Origin: an uncultured Aquabacterium sp.
GTDB taxonomy: Bacteria > Pseudomonadota > Gammaproteobacteria > Burkholderiales > Burkholderiaceae_C
Direction: 5' to 3'
DNA length: 64,000 nucleotides
Assembly (NCBI RefSeq): GCF_913773725.1
Contig: NZ_CAJYGK010000160.1
Location: 124,001-188,000 of the forward strand
Shown here: positions 38,028 through 46,467 of the stretch, in pieces
Layout: every line of letters begins with the position of its first letter
How positions within the stretch are numbered: the first letter of the stretch is position 1
The notes under the pieces: generated by a model
What the model saw: the letters and a program-made list of their open reading frames with translations, nothing else
Told to the model about the DNA's origin: nothing
The model's database searches: none
Position numbers and translations under genes: made by a program

Positions 38028-38870
38028 ATGAAGCGCAATGTGATGACCGTGATGGCCGCAGGCCTGCTGACCGCTGCGGGCCTGCCCGGAGCCCATGCCG
38101 CCCGCCTGCAGCTCGTGGGACTGGGCGAGGGCTTCGACCTGGTGCTCGCCTCGGCGACCGTGGGGGGCCAGATGCATGACCTGGTGCTGGGTGACAGCCT
38201 CACCGACCTGTCGTCGGCGCAGGAGCTGGGCCGCGCCGGGGCCGGATGGACGACCCTGCCGGCTGGTGTGGGCGAAGGCGGTGCCGAGGTGGGCTGGGAT
38301 GGTGGCCTCTTCGCGGGCAACCGCCCGGACGGCGTGGCCCATGTGACGACGTACACCTCGGCCAGCCTGACGGCCCAAGGCCCGGCCCCGTTGGCGGCGG
38401 ACGGTGCCGGGGTCTCGGCCGAGGTGGGGGTGATTGGCCTGCAGTGGCGCGTCGTCGGCGATGCGGGCGAGGCGGCAGGGGCGCTGGTCGATGTGCATTT
38501 CGCAGGCCTGGCCCACACCTTTGCCACCTCGGACATCGCCCAGGTGACGCCGGGTTGGGGGGGCGCCAGCGGGCTGCAAGTGTCGATCGATGGCGTGGAC
38601 GTGCTGGGTGCGTGGTTCGATGTCACCCAGGCTGTGAGCCTGCGCTTTCAGGCGCGGGTGGGCGACCTGCTGACCGTGTCGGCCTTCAGCCGCGCACAGA
38701 TGGATTCCGCGGTAGGCGACACGCTGCTGGCGGGGCAGGGTTATGGCGCCGCAGCCGGGCTGCAGGGCACCTTCTCGGTGACCAGCGCGGTGCCCGAGCC
38801 GGCCTCTGTCGCGCTGGTGCTGGCCGGGCTGGCCGTCGTGGCCACGCTGACGCGTCGCCGCCCGCGCTGA
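38028..38870 (+). CDS. PEP-CTERM sorting-domain exported protein
   Basis: A 280-residue exported protein. An N-terminal signal peptide (cleavage near AHA-A, about residue 25) is followed by a low-complexity Gly/Ala/Val-rich beta domain, ending in a PEP-CTERM tail: VPEPASVALVLAGLAVVA then TRRRPR (motif, helix, basic cluster). Such tails are processed by exosortase, usually in EPS-producing Gram-negatives; no exosortase is in the window. GGAG at 38018-38021 supports the start. The function of the main domain is unknown. Confidence 0.88.
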   Translation: MKRNVMTVMAAGLLTAAGLPGAHAARLQLVGLGEGFDLVLASATVGGQMHDLVLGDSLTDLSSAQELGRAGAGWTTLPAGVGEGGAEVGWDGGLFAGNRPDGVAHVTTYTSASLTAQGPAPLAADGAGVSAEVGVIGLQWRVVGDAGEAAGALVDVHFAGLAHTFATSDIAQVTPGWGGASGLQVSIDGVDVLGAWFDVTQAVSLRFQARVGDLLTVSAFSRAQMDSAVGDTLLAGQGYGAAAGLQGTFSVTSAVPEPASVALVLAGLAVVATLTRRRPR

Positions 38871-38888
38871 GGGCGCTGAGCGGGCGCG

Positions 38889-41007
38889 TCAGCCGCCAGC
38901 CTGCTGCAGGGCCAGGCGGGCCTTGAAGGCCCGCTTGGCCACGTACATCGCCCGGTCGGCGGTGTCGAGCAGGCGGTGGGCGTCGGTGTCCACATCCGGC
39001 GCCAAGGCGACCCCGAAGCTGATGGTCACGGCGACCTCATGGCCGTCCGGCAGGCGGACTGGCTGGGCCACGGCCTGGCGCGCGCGCCAGAATCAGCTCG
39101 ACCTCGTCCGGGGCGGTCAGCTGGGTGAGCACCAGCACGAACTCGTCGCCACCCAGGCGGGCCGCGGTGTCGTTGGCGCGGATCACGCCCTGAAGCCGGC
39201 GGGCCACCTCGCACAGCAGGCGGTCGCCTGCGTCGTGCCCGTGACGGTCGTTGACCGCCTTGAAACCGTCGAGGTCACCGAAGCACACCGCCACATGCTT
39301 GCCATTGCGTGCCGTGCCGGCAATCGCCTGCTTCAGGCGGTCCAGCAGCAGAGCGCGGTTGGGCAGGCCCGTCAGGGCATCCTGGAAGGCCATTTCCTCG
39401 ACCTTCTGCTGGTAGGCCTTCATCGCGGTGATGTCCTGCATCATCCACACCGACTCGTTGTGCTCGGGCGTGAGCATCGTGCCGCTCATGTCCACCCACA
39501 GGCGCCGCCCGTCACGGGCCAGCATCTGCTCCTGCGTCCGGTAGATGCCGCCGGCATGCACGACCGGGTAGGCCTCGGCGGACACCCGTTCGAACGCCGT
39601 CGGATCGGCATAGAGCATGGCACTGTTCTTGCCGAGCAGCTCGGAGAGGTCGTAGCCCGAGAGCTTTTCGAAGGCGCGGTTGGCCCAGGTCACGCGCAAC
39701 GAGGCGATCTTGACGATGCCCACCATCTCGTTGTCCAGCATCAGGTGCTGCTGCCGGTTGGCGGCCTGCAGCGCCAGGCGGGTGCGGTGCAGTTCGGTCA
39801 CGTCGATGATGACCGTGCGGCTGCGCAGGAAACGGCCCTCGTCGTCGTACAGGGCGGTGGCCATCACGCTGACGTGGCGGGCCTGACCGTCGGCGGCGAG
39901 CAGGTCGAACTCTTCCGGCCCGAAATGGCCTTCGCGCATGAAACGGGGGTAGACCTCGGCGAAGCGGGCGCGGCCGGCGTCGGTGAAGAACTCGCGCGGG
40001 CTGCGGCGACCCAGCAGCGACTCCCGCGGGGCGCCGTAGAGCTCGGCGGCCTTGCGGTTGATGTCGACGAAGGTGCCCGAGGCGTCGAGCGAGTAGTAGC
40101 CACAGGGCGCGTTTTCGTACAGGTCTTCGAGATGCCGCTTGGATTCAGCCAGGCGCTTCTGGGCGTCCTGTCGCTCGGAGATGTCGTGCAGAAAGGCCGC
40201 GTACAGCGTGCCCCGCGTGGTCGACTGCAGCGCGGTGACCGTGACCTCGCACGGAAACACGGTGCCATCACGGCGGACGGCCGGCAGCTCGCGGCGGCGG
40301 TCCACCACACGGGCGATGCTGGGGTCGTGCATCTGCGCCATGCCGGTGCGGTGTCGGCCGCGGTAGGCCGGCGGCACCACCAGCTCGTCGAGCGGGCGGC
40401 CGAGGGCCTCCTCGCGTGTCCAGCCAAAGGTCAGCTCGGCTTGGCGGTTCCACTCCACGATGGTGCCTGCGGCGTCCATGCAGATGTAGGCGTCATAGGA
40501 GTTGGCGAGCAAGGCGCGCAACTCGGCGTGCAGCTCGTGCAGCTGGGCCTGCTCGGAAGGCCCCGGCTCCTGCACCGCGGCCGCGACCAGGGGAGCGAGG
40601 TCCGTGAGCAGCCCCAGTTCGACGTCCGTGAACGACCGCGGACGGTCTGCCAGTGCCCACAGGGCGCCAATCAGGGCACCCGTGTCGCCGCGCAAGGGGA
40701 CTGCAACGCAAGCTTGCACGCTGCGCCCGACCGCTGCCAGCCAGGCGGCAGACAGCGCGGGCTCGGTGCGCAGGTCGGTGACGGCCCACGTTTCCGTGAG
40801 CGCCGGCAGCGCCACCGTCGGTGGCCGGGCGCCGGTGCCCGCCTCGGCAGAGGCCAGACACACCACGACCTGAGCGTCATCCCGCACCAGCGACACCGCT
40901 GCGAGCGGCAGCTTCAGCTGTCGGCAGACGAGACGGGCAAAGCCGTCGAGCACGGTGGAGGGTCCGGCCGGCGTACTGCATGCCGGGCTGGTGAGGAGTG
41001 GGGCCAT
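38889..41007 (-). CDS. GAF-PAS-GGDEF diguanylate cyclase, frameshifted near its end
   Basis: A cytosolic signalling protein expected to make cyclic-di-GMP. From the start at 41007: a GAF domain (about residues 20-165), three PAS domains to about 490, then GGDEF with the active-site GGDEF preceded by an I-site RAND five residues upstream. The open frame stops at 39037 after 656 residues with a non-homologous tail. The natural C-terminus (VTISFGVALAP, then TADRAMYVAKRAFKAR) continues in another frame to 38889. The break maps to a GC dinucleotide run (39078-39087), which needs a 2-bp gain or 1-bp loss to restore the frame. It could be a real mutation, slippage or a sequencing error. Confidence 0.85.
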
Positions 41008-41182
41008 GGTGGGCCCGGACGGCGGAAGCGCCCGCTGTCCGGTCGGGGTACTGCAAAACGTGAGGCATCCATTGTGCTGCGTTCAGGCCGCCGTGAAACG
41101 CCGATATCCCGCAGGAACCGGGCCGAGTTGTGTGGTGTGGCCGAATCTGCCAACACAACGGCCCGTGCGGTGGGGCGAGGGC

Positions 41183-42916
41183 TCAGTGGCCGCTCAGGCG
41201 CAGACCGAGCAGCAGCAGGCAACCCGCCCCCAGCACCGCACTCAGGGTTTGCCAGAACACCACCGGGTTGCGTTCCACCAGCGGGGGGGGGCGGTGGCCC
41301 AGGTAGGCGGCTCCGGGCACATGCAGGTCGTGCACGAACTCGGACAGCGCCTCCTGGCGCCGAGCCGGATCGGGGTGCAGGGCTCGGCGCAGCACGGCGT
41401 CCAGCCAGGCCGGCAGGTCGGGACGCCGCTCACGCAGCGGCACATAGCGCAGGCGCCGCACGTCGGCCGGGGTGCGCACGCGTGGCACCTGCAGGCCATA
41501 GGGCAGGTGGCCGGTCAGCATCTGGTAGCCCAGCACGGCCAGCGAGAACAGCTCGGAGCGGGGGGTGCCGACGCCGCCCGTGAAGTACTCCGGGGCGGTG
41601 TACTGCAGCGAACCGGCGATGGCGTCGGGGCGGGTGGCCGCCGCGCCTTCGGTCAGCCCGGCCACGTGCACCGAGCCGAAGTCGATCAGCCGCACCGTGC
41701 CTGTGCGGTCGATCAGGATGTTTTCGGGGCGCAGGTCCTGATGCAGCATCTCCTTGCGGTGAAAGGCCTGCAGGCCCTTGGCGATCTGGCCCAGCAGATC
41801 ACGCACGGTGTCGAGGTCGGGCGTCGGGTGGTCGGTCATCCACTGGCTCAGTGTCTGACCTTCCACATACTCCATGGCCACGTGCAGGTGTGCACGGGGG
41901 CGGTTGTGCGTGCAGGGCTTGAGCACGTGCGCGCTGTCGATGCGCCGCGCAATCCACTCTTCGAGCAGAAAGCGGTCGAGCAGCGCTGGCTGCTCGCGCA
42001 GCTCGGCCGCCGGGGTCTTCAAGGCCACCTGGCGCCCGGTGGACTCGTCGACGGCCAGCCACACCTGGCTGCGGGCGCTGGTGTGCAGTTCGCGCACCAG
42101 GGTGTAGCCCTCGAACGTGCTCCGGGCGTGCAGCGGCGGAGGCCATTGCAGGGCGGCGCGCTGGGCGCCCAAGGGGTGCGCGTGCGCCTGGGGCAACGCC
42201 CGCACCCGCACGATCTGTACCGTGAGGTTGTCGTCGCTGCCGCGAGCCAGGGCTGTGTCGGCCAGCATGCAGGCGGCGGCGTCCAGGTCATCCGGGTGCG
42301 CGGACAGCGCCGCCTGCACGGCGGCGGCATCCAGGTGCTCCCACACGCCGTCGGTGGCCAGCAGGTAGACCTCGCCGGGCTCGGTGTCCCAGCAGCGGTA
42401 GTCGATCTCGACTGCGGGCCCGGCGCCCAGTGCCCGGCCCAGGTAGGTCTCGGTGGACGACACCCGCACCCGATGGTCTTCGCTGAGTTGTTCCAGCGCC
42501 TGGGGATGCACGCGGTAGACGCGCGTGTCCCCCACATGCAGCAGATGGGCCTCACGCCCCTTGAAGACCAGCGCACTGAAGGTGCAAACGTGGCCCCGGT
42601 CGCGGTCAAAGCGCGCATCGCTGCGCTGGTTCTGCGCGTGCAGCCACGAGTTCGTGGCCTCGAGCACGCGTTGTCCCGACCGCCGCACCGACCACGCCTC
42701 GGAGGTGTCGTAGTAGTCGTCCAGAAAGCCCCGCACGGCGGCGGCACTGGCCACCTGGCTGACCGCGCTGCTGCCGATGCCGTCGGCCAGCGCCACGGCC
42801 ACACCCTTGGTGTGCAGCAGCGGCCCTTCCGGCACGCTCGCGCCATGGAAATCCTGGTTCAGTGCCTTGCGGCCAGCCCGACTGTGCTGGCCGACCAGCA
42901 GTTTCAGGTCGCTCAT
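41183..42916 (-). CDS. Bifunctional PP2C-type phosphatase / Ser-Thr protein kinase
   Basis: A 577-residue fusion. Residues about 1-240 are a PP2C phosphatase (NQDF, ALADGIGSS, VGDTRVYR, LATDGVWEH, SDDNLTV: the metal-binding Asp residues are intact). Residues about 265-530 are a kinase with HQDLRPENILID (catalytic loop) and DFGS; the glycine-rich loop is weak but the VAIK-like lysine is in QVALKTPA. A C-terminal membrane helix (about 545-570) anchors it. Such fusions recur next to nitrate/nitrite uptake genes, as here: the transporter gene ends 28 bp upstream on the same strand. The targets are unknown. Confidence 0.9.
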   Translation of the reverse strand: MSDLKLLVGQHSRAGRKALNQDFHGASVPEGPLLHTKGVAVALADGIGSSAVSQVASAAAVRGFLDDYYDTSEAWSVRRSGQRVLEATNSWLHAQNQRSDARFDRDRGHVCTFSALVFKGREAHLLHVGDTRVYRVHPQALEQLSEDHRVRVSSTETYLGRALGAGPAVEIDYRCWDTEPGEVYLLATDGVWEHLDAAAVQAALSAHPDDLDAAACMLADTALARGSDDNLTVQIVRVRALPQAHAHPLGAQRAALQWPPPLHARSTFEGYTLVRELHTSARSQVWLAVDESTGRQVALKTPAAELREQPALLDRFLLEEWIARRIDSAHVLKPCTHNRPRAHLHVAMEYVEGQTLSQWMTDHPTPDLDTVRDLLGQIAKGLQAFHRKEMLHQDLRPENILIDRTGTVRLIDFGSVHVAGLTEGAAATRPDAIAGSLQYTAPEYFTGGVGTPRSELFSLAVLGYQMLTGHLPYGLQVPRVRTPADVRRLRYVPLRERRPDLPAWLDAVLRRALHPDPARRQEALSEFVHDLHVPGAAYLGHRPPPLVERNPVVFWQTLSAVLGAGCLLLLGLRLSGH

Positions 42917-42944
42917 GTGACGAGCCAGAGACGCTTCGCGGTGT

Positions 42945-43757
42945 TCAGACAGCGACGCGCTTCGGCGCGGTCTTGTAATGCGTGGAGTACAGCGTGGCGC
43001 CCACGAAGGTCAGGCCGCCCACGAGGTTGCCCAGCACCGTCGGGATCTCGTTCCAGATCATGTAGTCCATGAAGGTGAAGTTGCCGCCCAGCATCAGGCC
43101 CGAGGGGAAGAGGTACATGTTGACGATGCTGTGCTCGAAGCCCATGTAGAAGAACACCAGAATGGGCATCCACATCGCGATGACCTTGCCGGATACGCTG
43201 GTGGACATCATGGCCGCGACCACACCGGTCGAGACCATCCAGTTGCACATCACGGCGCGCACGAACAGCGTCAGCATGCCGGCGGCACCATGAGCTGCGT
43301 AGCCCACTGTGCGGCCTTCGCCGATGTGGCCGATCTTCTGGCCGATGGCGTTGGGCGCTTCGGTGAAACCGTTGGTGAAGATGATGGCCATGAACACGGC
43401 CACCGTCAGGGCCCCGGCGAAGTTGCCGGCAAACACCAGCCCCCAGTTGCGCATCACGCCACCCCAGGTGGCACCCGGGCGGCGGTCCAGCACGGCGAGC
43501 GGGGCCAGCGTGAACACGCCGGTCAGCAGGTCGAAGCCCAGCAGGTAGAGCATGCAGAAACCGACCGGGAAGAGCAGGGCGCCCACCAGCGGGTTGCCGG
43601 TGTTGACCGACACCGAGACGGCAAAAGCCGCCGCCAGAGCCAGGATGGCGCCGGCCATGTAGGCGCGGATCAGCGTGTCGCGGGTGGACATCAGGAGTTT
43701 CGATTCGCCGGCGTCGACCATCTTGGTGACGAACTCGGTGGGGGCGAGGTAGGCCAT
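42945..43757 (-). CDS. FocA/NirC-family formate/nitrite channel
   Basis: A 270-residue inner-membrane channel with six helices, FNT family: RAYMAGAILALAAAFAVS, LLTGVFTLAPLAVLDRRP, NWGLVFAGNFAGAL and FEHSIVNMYLFPSG are conserved elements, including the NxxxP-type end of the last. Context with nirBD and nasR indicates nitrite rather than formate. The start at 43757 has GGAAGGAAG just upstream; an in-frame ATG at 43784 is rejected. A terminator and a hexaloop hairpin in its 290-nt leader suggest antitermination control. Confidence 0.9.
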   Translation of the reverse strand: MAYLAPTEFVTKMVDAGESKLLMSTRDTLIRAYMAGAILALAAAFAVSVSVNTGNPLVGALLFPVGFCMLYLLGFDLLTGVFTLAPLAVLDRRPGATWGGVMRNWGLVFAGNFAGALTVAVFMAIIFTNGFTEAPNAIGQKIGHIGEGRTVGYAAHGAAGMLTLFVRAVMCNWMVSTGVVAAMMSTSVSGKVIAMWMPILVFFYMGFEHSIVNMYLFPSGLMLGGNFTFMDYMIWNEIPTVLGNLVGGLTFVGATLYSTHYKTAPKRVAV

Positions 43758-43808
43758 GGGGCTTCCTTCCAGCAGGGGATGCAATCAGAGGCTGAGCGGC
43801 ACGCGGGC

Positions 43809-43838
43809 AAAAGAAAACGGCGCCCCTTCCTGGCGCCG
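43809..43838 (-). terminator. Intrinsic terminator in the leader of the nitrite channel gene
   Basis: On the minus strand CGGCGCC (43838-43832), a 7-nt loop and GGCGCCG (43824-43818) are followed at once by TTTTCTTTT (43817-43809). It is only 51 bp upstream of the channel start and 210 bp after the nasR stop, so it is more likely an attenuator than the nasR terminator. Another hairpin (CCGGC-CTTACA-GCCGG) just upstream would compete for its left arm. Confidence 0.75.
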
Positions 43839-43915
43839 GCTGTAAGGCCGGGCAGGACGGGACGCCGTCATCCGCGTGTGTGGTGCGGCCCGTGCGGGTG
43901 CATCGGGCCAGGCAT

Positions 43916-43933
43916 CAGGCCGTCGTTGGCCTG
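43916..43933 (-). promoter_or_regulatory. Hexaloop hairpin, candidate NasR (ANTAR) binding site in channel leader
   Basis: On the minus strand CAGGCC-AACGAC-GGCCTG: a perfect 6-bp stem with a six-base loop whose first base is A and fourth is G, the pattern reported for ANTAR-protein RNA targets. It lies 78 nt upstream of the intrinsic terminator. The loop and the following GGC recur in the nirB leader at 49065-49080. Confidence 0.55.
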
Positions 43934-44047
43934 GTGTGCACCGAGAGCATGCAGGTTCTGTGCCGGAATTGGGCGCGCCAAGCGCCACGCGGCGGTGCGT
44001 GATGCGTCACGCGTTGCGCGGAGATGGTGCGCGCACGCCGTGTGTGA

Positions 44048-45361
44048 TCACTTCTGGTGCGTCGAGCCGTGGCGGGCCGCGAACGCGATGTCGGGCAAGG
44101 CCAGCGTCGCCTCTGCCACATCGAGCAGGCGACGGTTGTGGTCCATGGCGGACTTCTGCAGCGCGCGGAAGGCCGCTTCTTCCGTCAGGCCCAGGCGCGA
44201 CATCAGGGCGCCCTTGGCTCGCTCGATGATCTTGCGCTCGTGCAGCGCGCGGCGTGCGGTGTCGAGCTCGGCTTCCATGCTGGCCAGGCGGGCCGACTGG
44301 GTCTGCAGGAGCTCAACCAGTGAGCTCACGGCGGCGCCACCGGGTGCGGCCTTGGTGCCGTCTGCCACAGCCGACAGCACCGGCGCGGCCTCGGGTTGCG
44401 CGGCCGAGTTGAAGAAGCGCTCGACCGCATGGGTGTGCGGCGGCGGGTTGTCGCGCAGCTGGCGCAGCAGGCCTTCCGAGTCCTGCAAGGCCTGCTCGGC
44501 ACGCTGGATCTGGTCGGCGCAGGCCTGGCGCAGGCCATGTACCAGGTCGTTCTGCAGCTGCCCCATCTCGGTGATGCGGGCGCTGCTGACCTCGAACCAG
44601 CTTTCGCTGAGCGCGCTGTCGAGCGCGGCACCGGGGCGCGCCGTGCACAGGGTGCGACGCAGGCGTTCGAGCTGGGCCACCACCGGGGTCAGGTGGTGTT
44701 GCTGCCAGCGGGCACGTTGCGCGTCATCGGCAAACTCTTCGAACACACGCAGGCAGCGCTCCTGGGCGTCGATGAGGTGCACGATGCGCTGCTGCTCGGT
44801 GTCGTCGCAGGTGCCCGAGGCAAACAGCTGCGCGCCCACGGCCCGCTCCTGGCCAGCCGCCTCCTTGCCCTGCACCAGATGCACATAGGCCACCAGCAGC
44901 CGTGAGATGCCCGGGTCGGCCGCGGCATCGGCGAGGTGAAACACCAGCTCCACCAGGCCGGCGATGACCCGGCTGTAGGCGGCGACCGCGTCGTGTGCCG
45001 TGGGGCCGCGCTGCTCGATGGCCGCACGCAGGGCACGCAGCGCGTCCAGGTCCAGCATCACCCAGGCCATCAGCGACAGCGTGCGCGAGGTGGCGCCGTG
45101 TTCGGGCGCCAGTTGTTCGGCGAAGAGCTCGCGCAGGGCGGTCTCGATCGGTTGGGCCTTGTCCACGGCGGTCTGCCGCTCGGTGGCAAAACGCTGTCCG
45201 CCCGACGCCAGGAAGAGGCTGGCCGCACCCCGCTCGCGCTGCAGGGCGTGCACGAGCCGCCCGATGACATCGGCGAGGTCGACGCGCCGGGCGAGCTGCC
45301 GCAAGGCCTCGATGTCGAGTTGCCGGGCACGCAGAACGAGTTGGGAGACGGACAGGGACAT
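44048..45361 (-). CDS. nasR: NasR-type nitrate-sensing transcription antiterminator (NIT + ANTAR)
   Basis: A 437-residue cytosolic regulator. An N-terminal helical NIT nitrate/nitrite-sensing domain spans about residues 30-290 (RERGAASLFLASGG is the NIT start motif). The C-terminal ANTAR RNA-binding domain (about 370-425: ERKIIERAKGALMSRLGLTE, EAAFRALQKSAM) has the conserved aromatic and Ala residues. In Klebsiella, NasR binds nitrate and prevents termination in the nasF leader. Here it lies upstream of the nitrite channel in the same orientation and near nirBD, whose leaders have hexaloop hairpins. Confidence 0.9.
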   Translation of the reverse strand: MSLSVSQLVLRARQLDIEALRQLARRVDLADVIGRLVHALQRERGAASLFLASGGQRFATERQTAVDKAQPIETALRELFAEQLAPEHGATSRTLSLMAWVMLDLDALRALRAAIEQRGPTAHDAVAAYSRVIAGLVELVFHLADAAADPGISRLLVAYVHLVQGKEAAGQERAVGAQLFASGTCDDTEQQRIVHLIDAQERCLRVFEEFADDAQRARWQQHHLTPVVAQLERLRRTLCTARPGAALDSALSESWFEVSSARITEMGQLQNDLVHGLRQACADQIQRAEQALQDSEGLLRQLRDNPPPHTHAVERFFNSAAQPEAAPVLSAVADGTKAAPGGAAVSSLVELLQTQSARLASMEAELDTARRALHERKIIERAKGALMSRLGLTEEAAFRALQKSAMDHNRRLLDVAEATLALPDIAFAARHGSTHQK

Positions 45362-45436
45362 TGGGGGCCAGCATGGTGCGAAGAGCAGGCCCTGATTGTC
45401 GTCAATTTGGGCCGGTTGCGGGGCCGGGCCTTTGCC

Positions 45437-45844
45437 TCAGAGGTGGAATTGGCCCGCGGCCTCGGGCTGGAACGGGATGGCTGCCAGCACGGCCCGGCGC
45501 GGCACGCCGTCGAGTCCGGTCCACTGCACCGCTTCGCCCACGCGCTGGCCGATCAGGGCCGCACCCAGCGGGGTCAGCACCGAGAGGCCATCGGACGGGG
45601 TGTCGTGCGGGTAGCTCAGCGTGACCTTCAGCGTGCGGCCGTCTTCGTGGGCCAGCAGCACCACGCTCGATCGCATGGTGACGATCTGCTCGGGCACGGC
45701 CTCGGGCGGGACCAGGTCGGCGAAGTCCAGCACCTCGTTCAGTTGAGACCAGGTTGCGGGCGGGCAGGGGGCCCCGCGTTCGAGCAGGGCGGACAGGCGG
45801 CTGTGGTCGACTTCAGTGACCACGCGGGAAGCAGGGGTTGGCAT
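45437..45844 (-). CDS. rnk: Rnk-like regulator of nucleoside diphosphate kinase (GreA/B C-terminal domain)
   Basis: A 135-residue protein with a short N-terminal helix and a C-terminal GreA/GreB-type FKBP-like domain (VTMRSSVVLLAHEDGR through LTPLGAALIGQRVGEAVQW). Rnk proteins bind RNA polymerase near the secondary channel but lack the Gre acidic coiled coil. It sits between nirD and nasR with no evident functional link to nitrate. A probable promoter is at 46052-46081. Confidence 0.87.
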   Translation of the reverse strand: MPTPASRVVTEVDHSRLSALLERGAPCPPATWSQLNEVLDFADLVPPEAVPEQIVTMRSSVVLLAHEDGRTLKVTLSYPHDTPSDGLSVLTPLGAALIGQRVGEAVQWTGLDGVPRRAVLAAIPFQPEAAGQFHL

Positions 45845-46091
45845 ACAGGTGCTCCGGGTATCGCGCGGAATGCCCGGAGACCAGAGTGCGCAGGATGGGG
45901 GAAAGGGCGGTCGCCGGGCTCAGTGATGTGCGGCCGTGACCCGGGGCACCGACCGGAAGGTCGGCACGCCGCGCATGCACGCACGCACACGCGTCACGGC
46001 AAGCAGGCCGTGGGCGCTGACAGGAGCGTGGTGCAAGGCGAACATGAATGGATTGTAGGGAGGAAAGGCACCGCCCCGCAAACAGGGTCAA
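45845..46091. other. Intergenic region between nirD and rnk, 247 bp
   Basis: It contains a promoter-like site at its left (minus-strand upstream) end, a 41-codon minus-strand frame (45920-46045) directly behind that site, and a CCGACC-GGAA-GGTCGG hairpin at 45949-45964. The frame has no ribosome site or known homology, so it is not called as a gene. Confidence 0.5.
46052..46081 (-). promoter_or_regulatory. Probable promoter upstream of rnk
   Basis: On the minus strand TTGCGG (46081-46076), an 18-bp spacer and TACAAT (46057-46052). The start would fall on an ATG at 46045 that opens a 41-codon frame; the same transcript would reach rnk about 200 nt on. Confidence 0.45.
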
Positions 46092-46451
46092 TCAGGCGCA
46101 GCGCACGTGCACCCGTCCCCCTTCGACCTGCACGGCGTGGGCCTGCACCGACAGCGCCGGGTCTTCCAGGCAGGCGCCGGTTTCGAGGTCGAAGTGGTGC
46201 TTGTACAGCGGCGAGGCCACCACCACCCGGCCACCCAGGCTGCCGATCAGTCCGCGCGACAGCACGCTGGCGCCGTTCTTCGGGTCGACGTTGTCGATCG
46301 CGAGGAAGCGGTCCGTGCCGATGCGGAAGACGGCGATGTGGCGGGCGCCGATGCGGGCGCACACCCCGGTGTCGGGCAGGATGTCATCGATGGCACACAC
46401 CGGGGTCCAGGTGGTGGTGTCGGGGCGGTCTTGGATCATGTCGGTCTGCAT
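46092..46451 (-). CDS. nirD: Nitrite reductase (NADH) small subunit NirD
   Basis: A 119-residue Rieske-like protein (VCAIDDILPDTGVCARIGAR, then SPLYKHHFDLETGACLEDP) that lacks Rieske cluster ligands, as NirD does. It pairs with NirB to reduce nitrite to ammonium with NADH in the cytoplasm. It starts 16 bp after nirB; the ATG at 46451 gives the usual length, while the upstream open frame (to 46493) overlaps nirB. Confidence 0.92.
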   Translation of the reverse strand: MQTDMIQDRPDTTTWTPVCAIDDILPDTGVCARIGARHIAVFRIGTDRFLAIDNVDPKNGASVLSRGLIGSLGGRVVVASPLYKHHFDLETGACLEDPALSVQAHAVQVEGGRVHVRCA

Positions 46452-46467
46452 GGTGGGCTCGTGCGGC

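Noticed and set aside
43997-44012. GCGTGA-TGCG-TCACGC inverted repeat near the end of nasR as an FNR/CRP site
   Set aside because: Half-sites and spacing fit neither FNR (TTGAT-N4-ATCAA) nor CRP (TGTGA-N6-TCACA) well. It was kept only as a possible hairpin.
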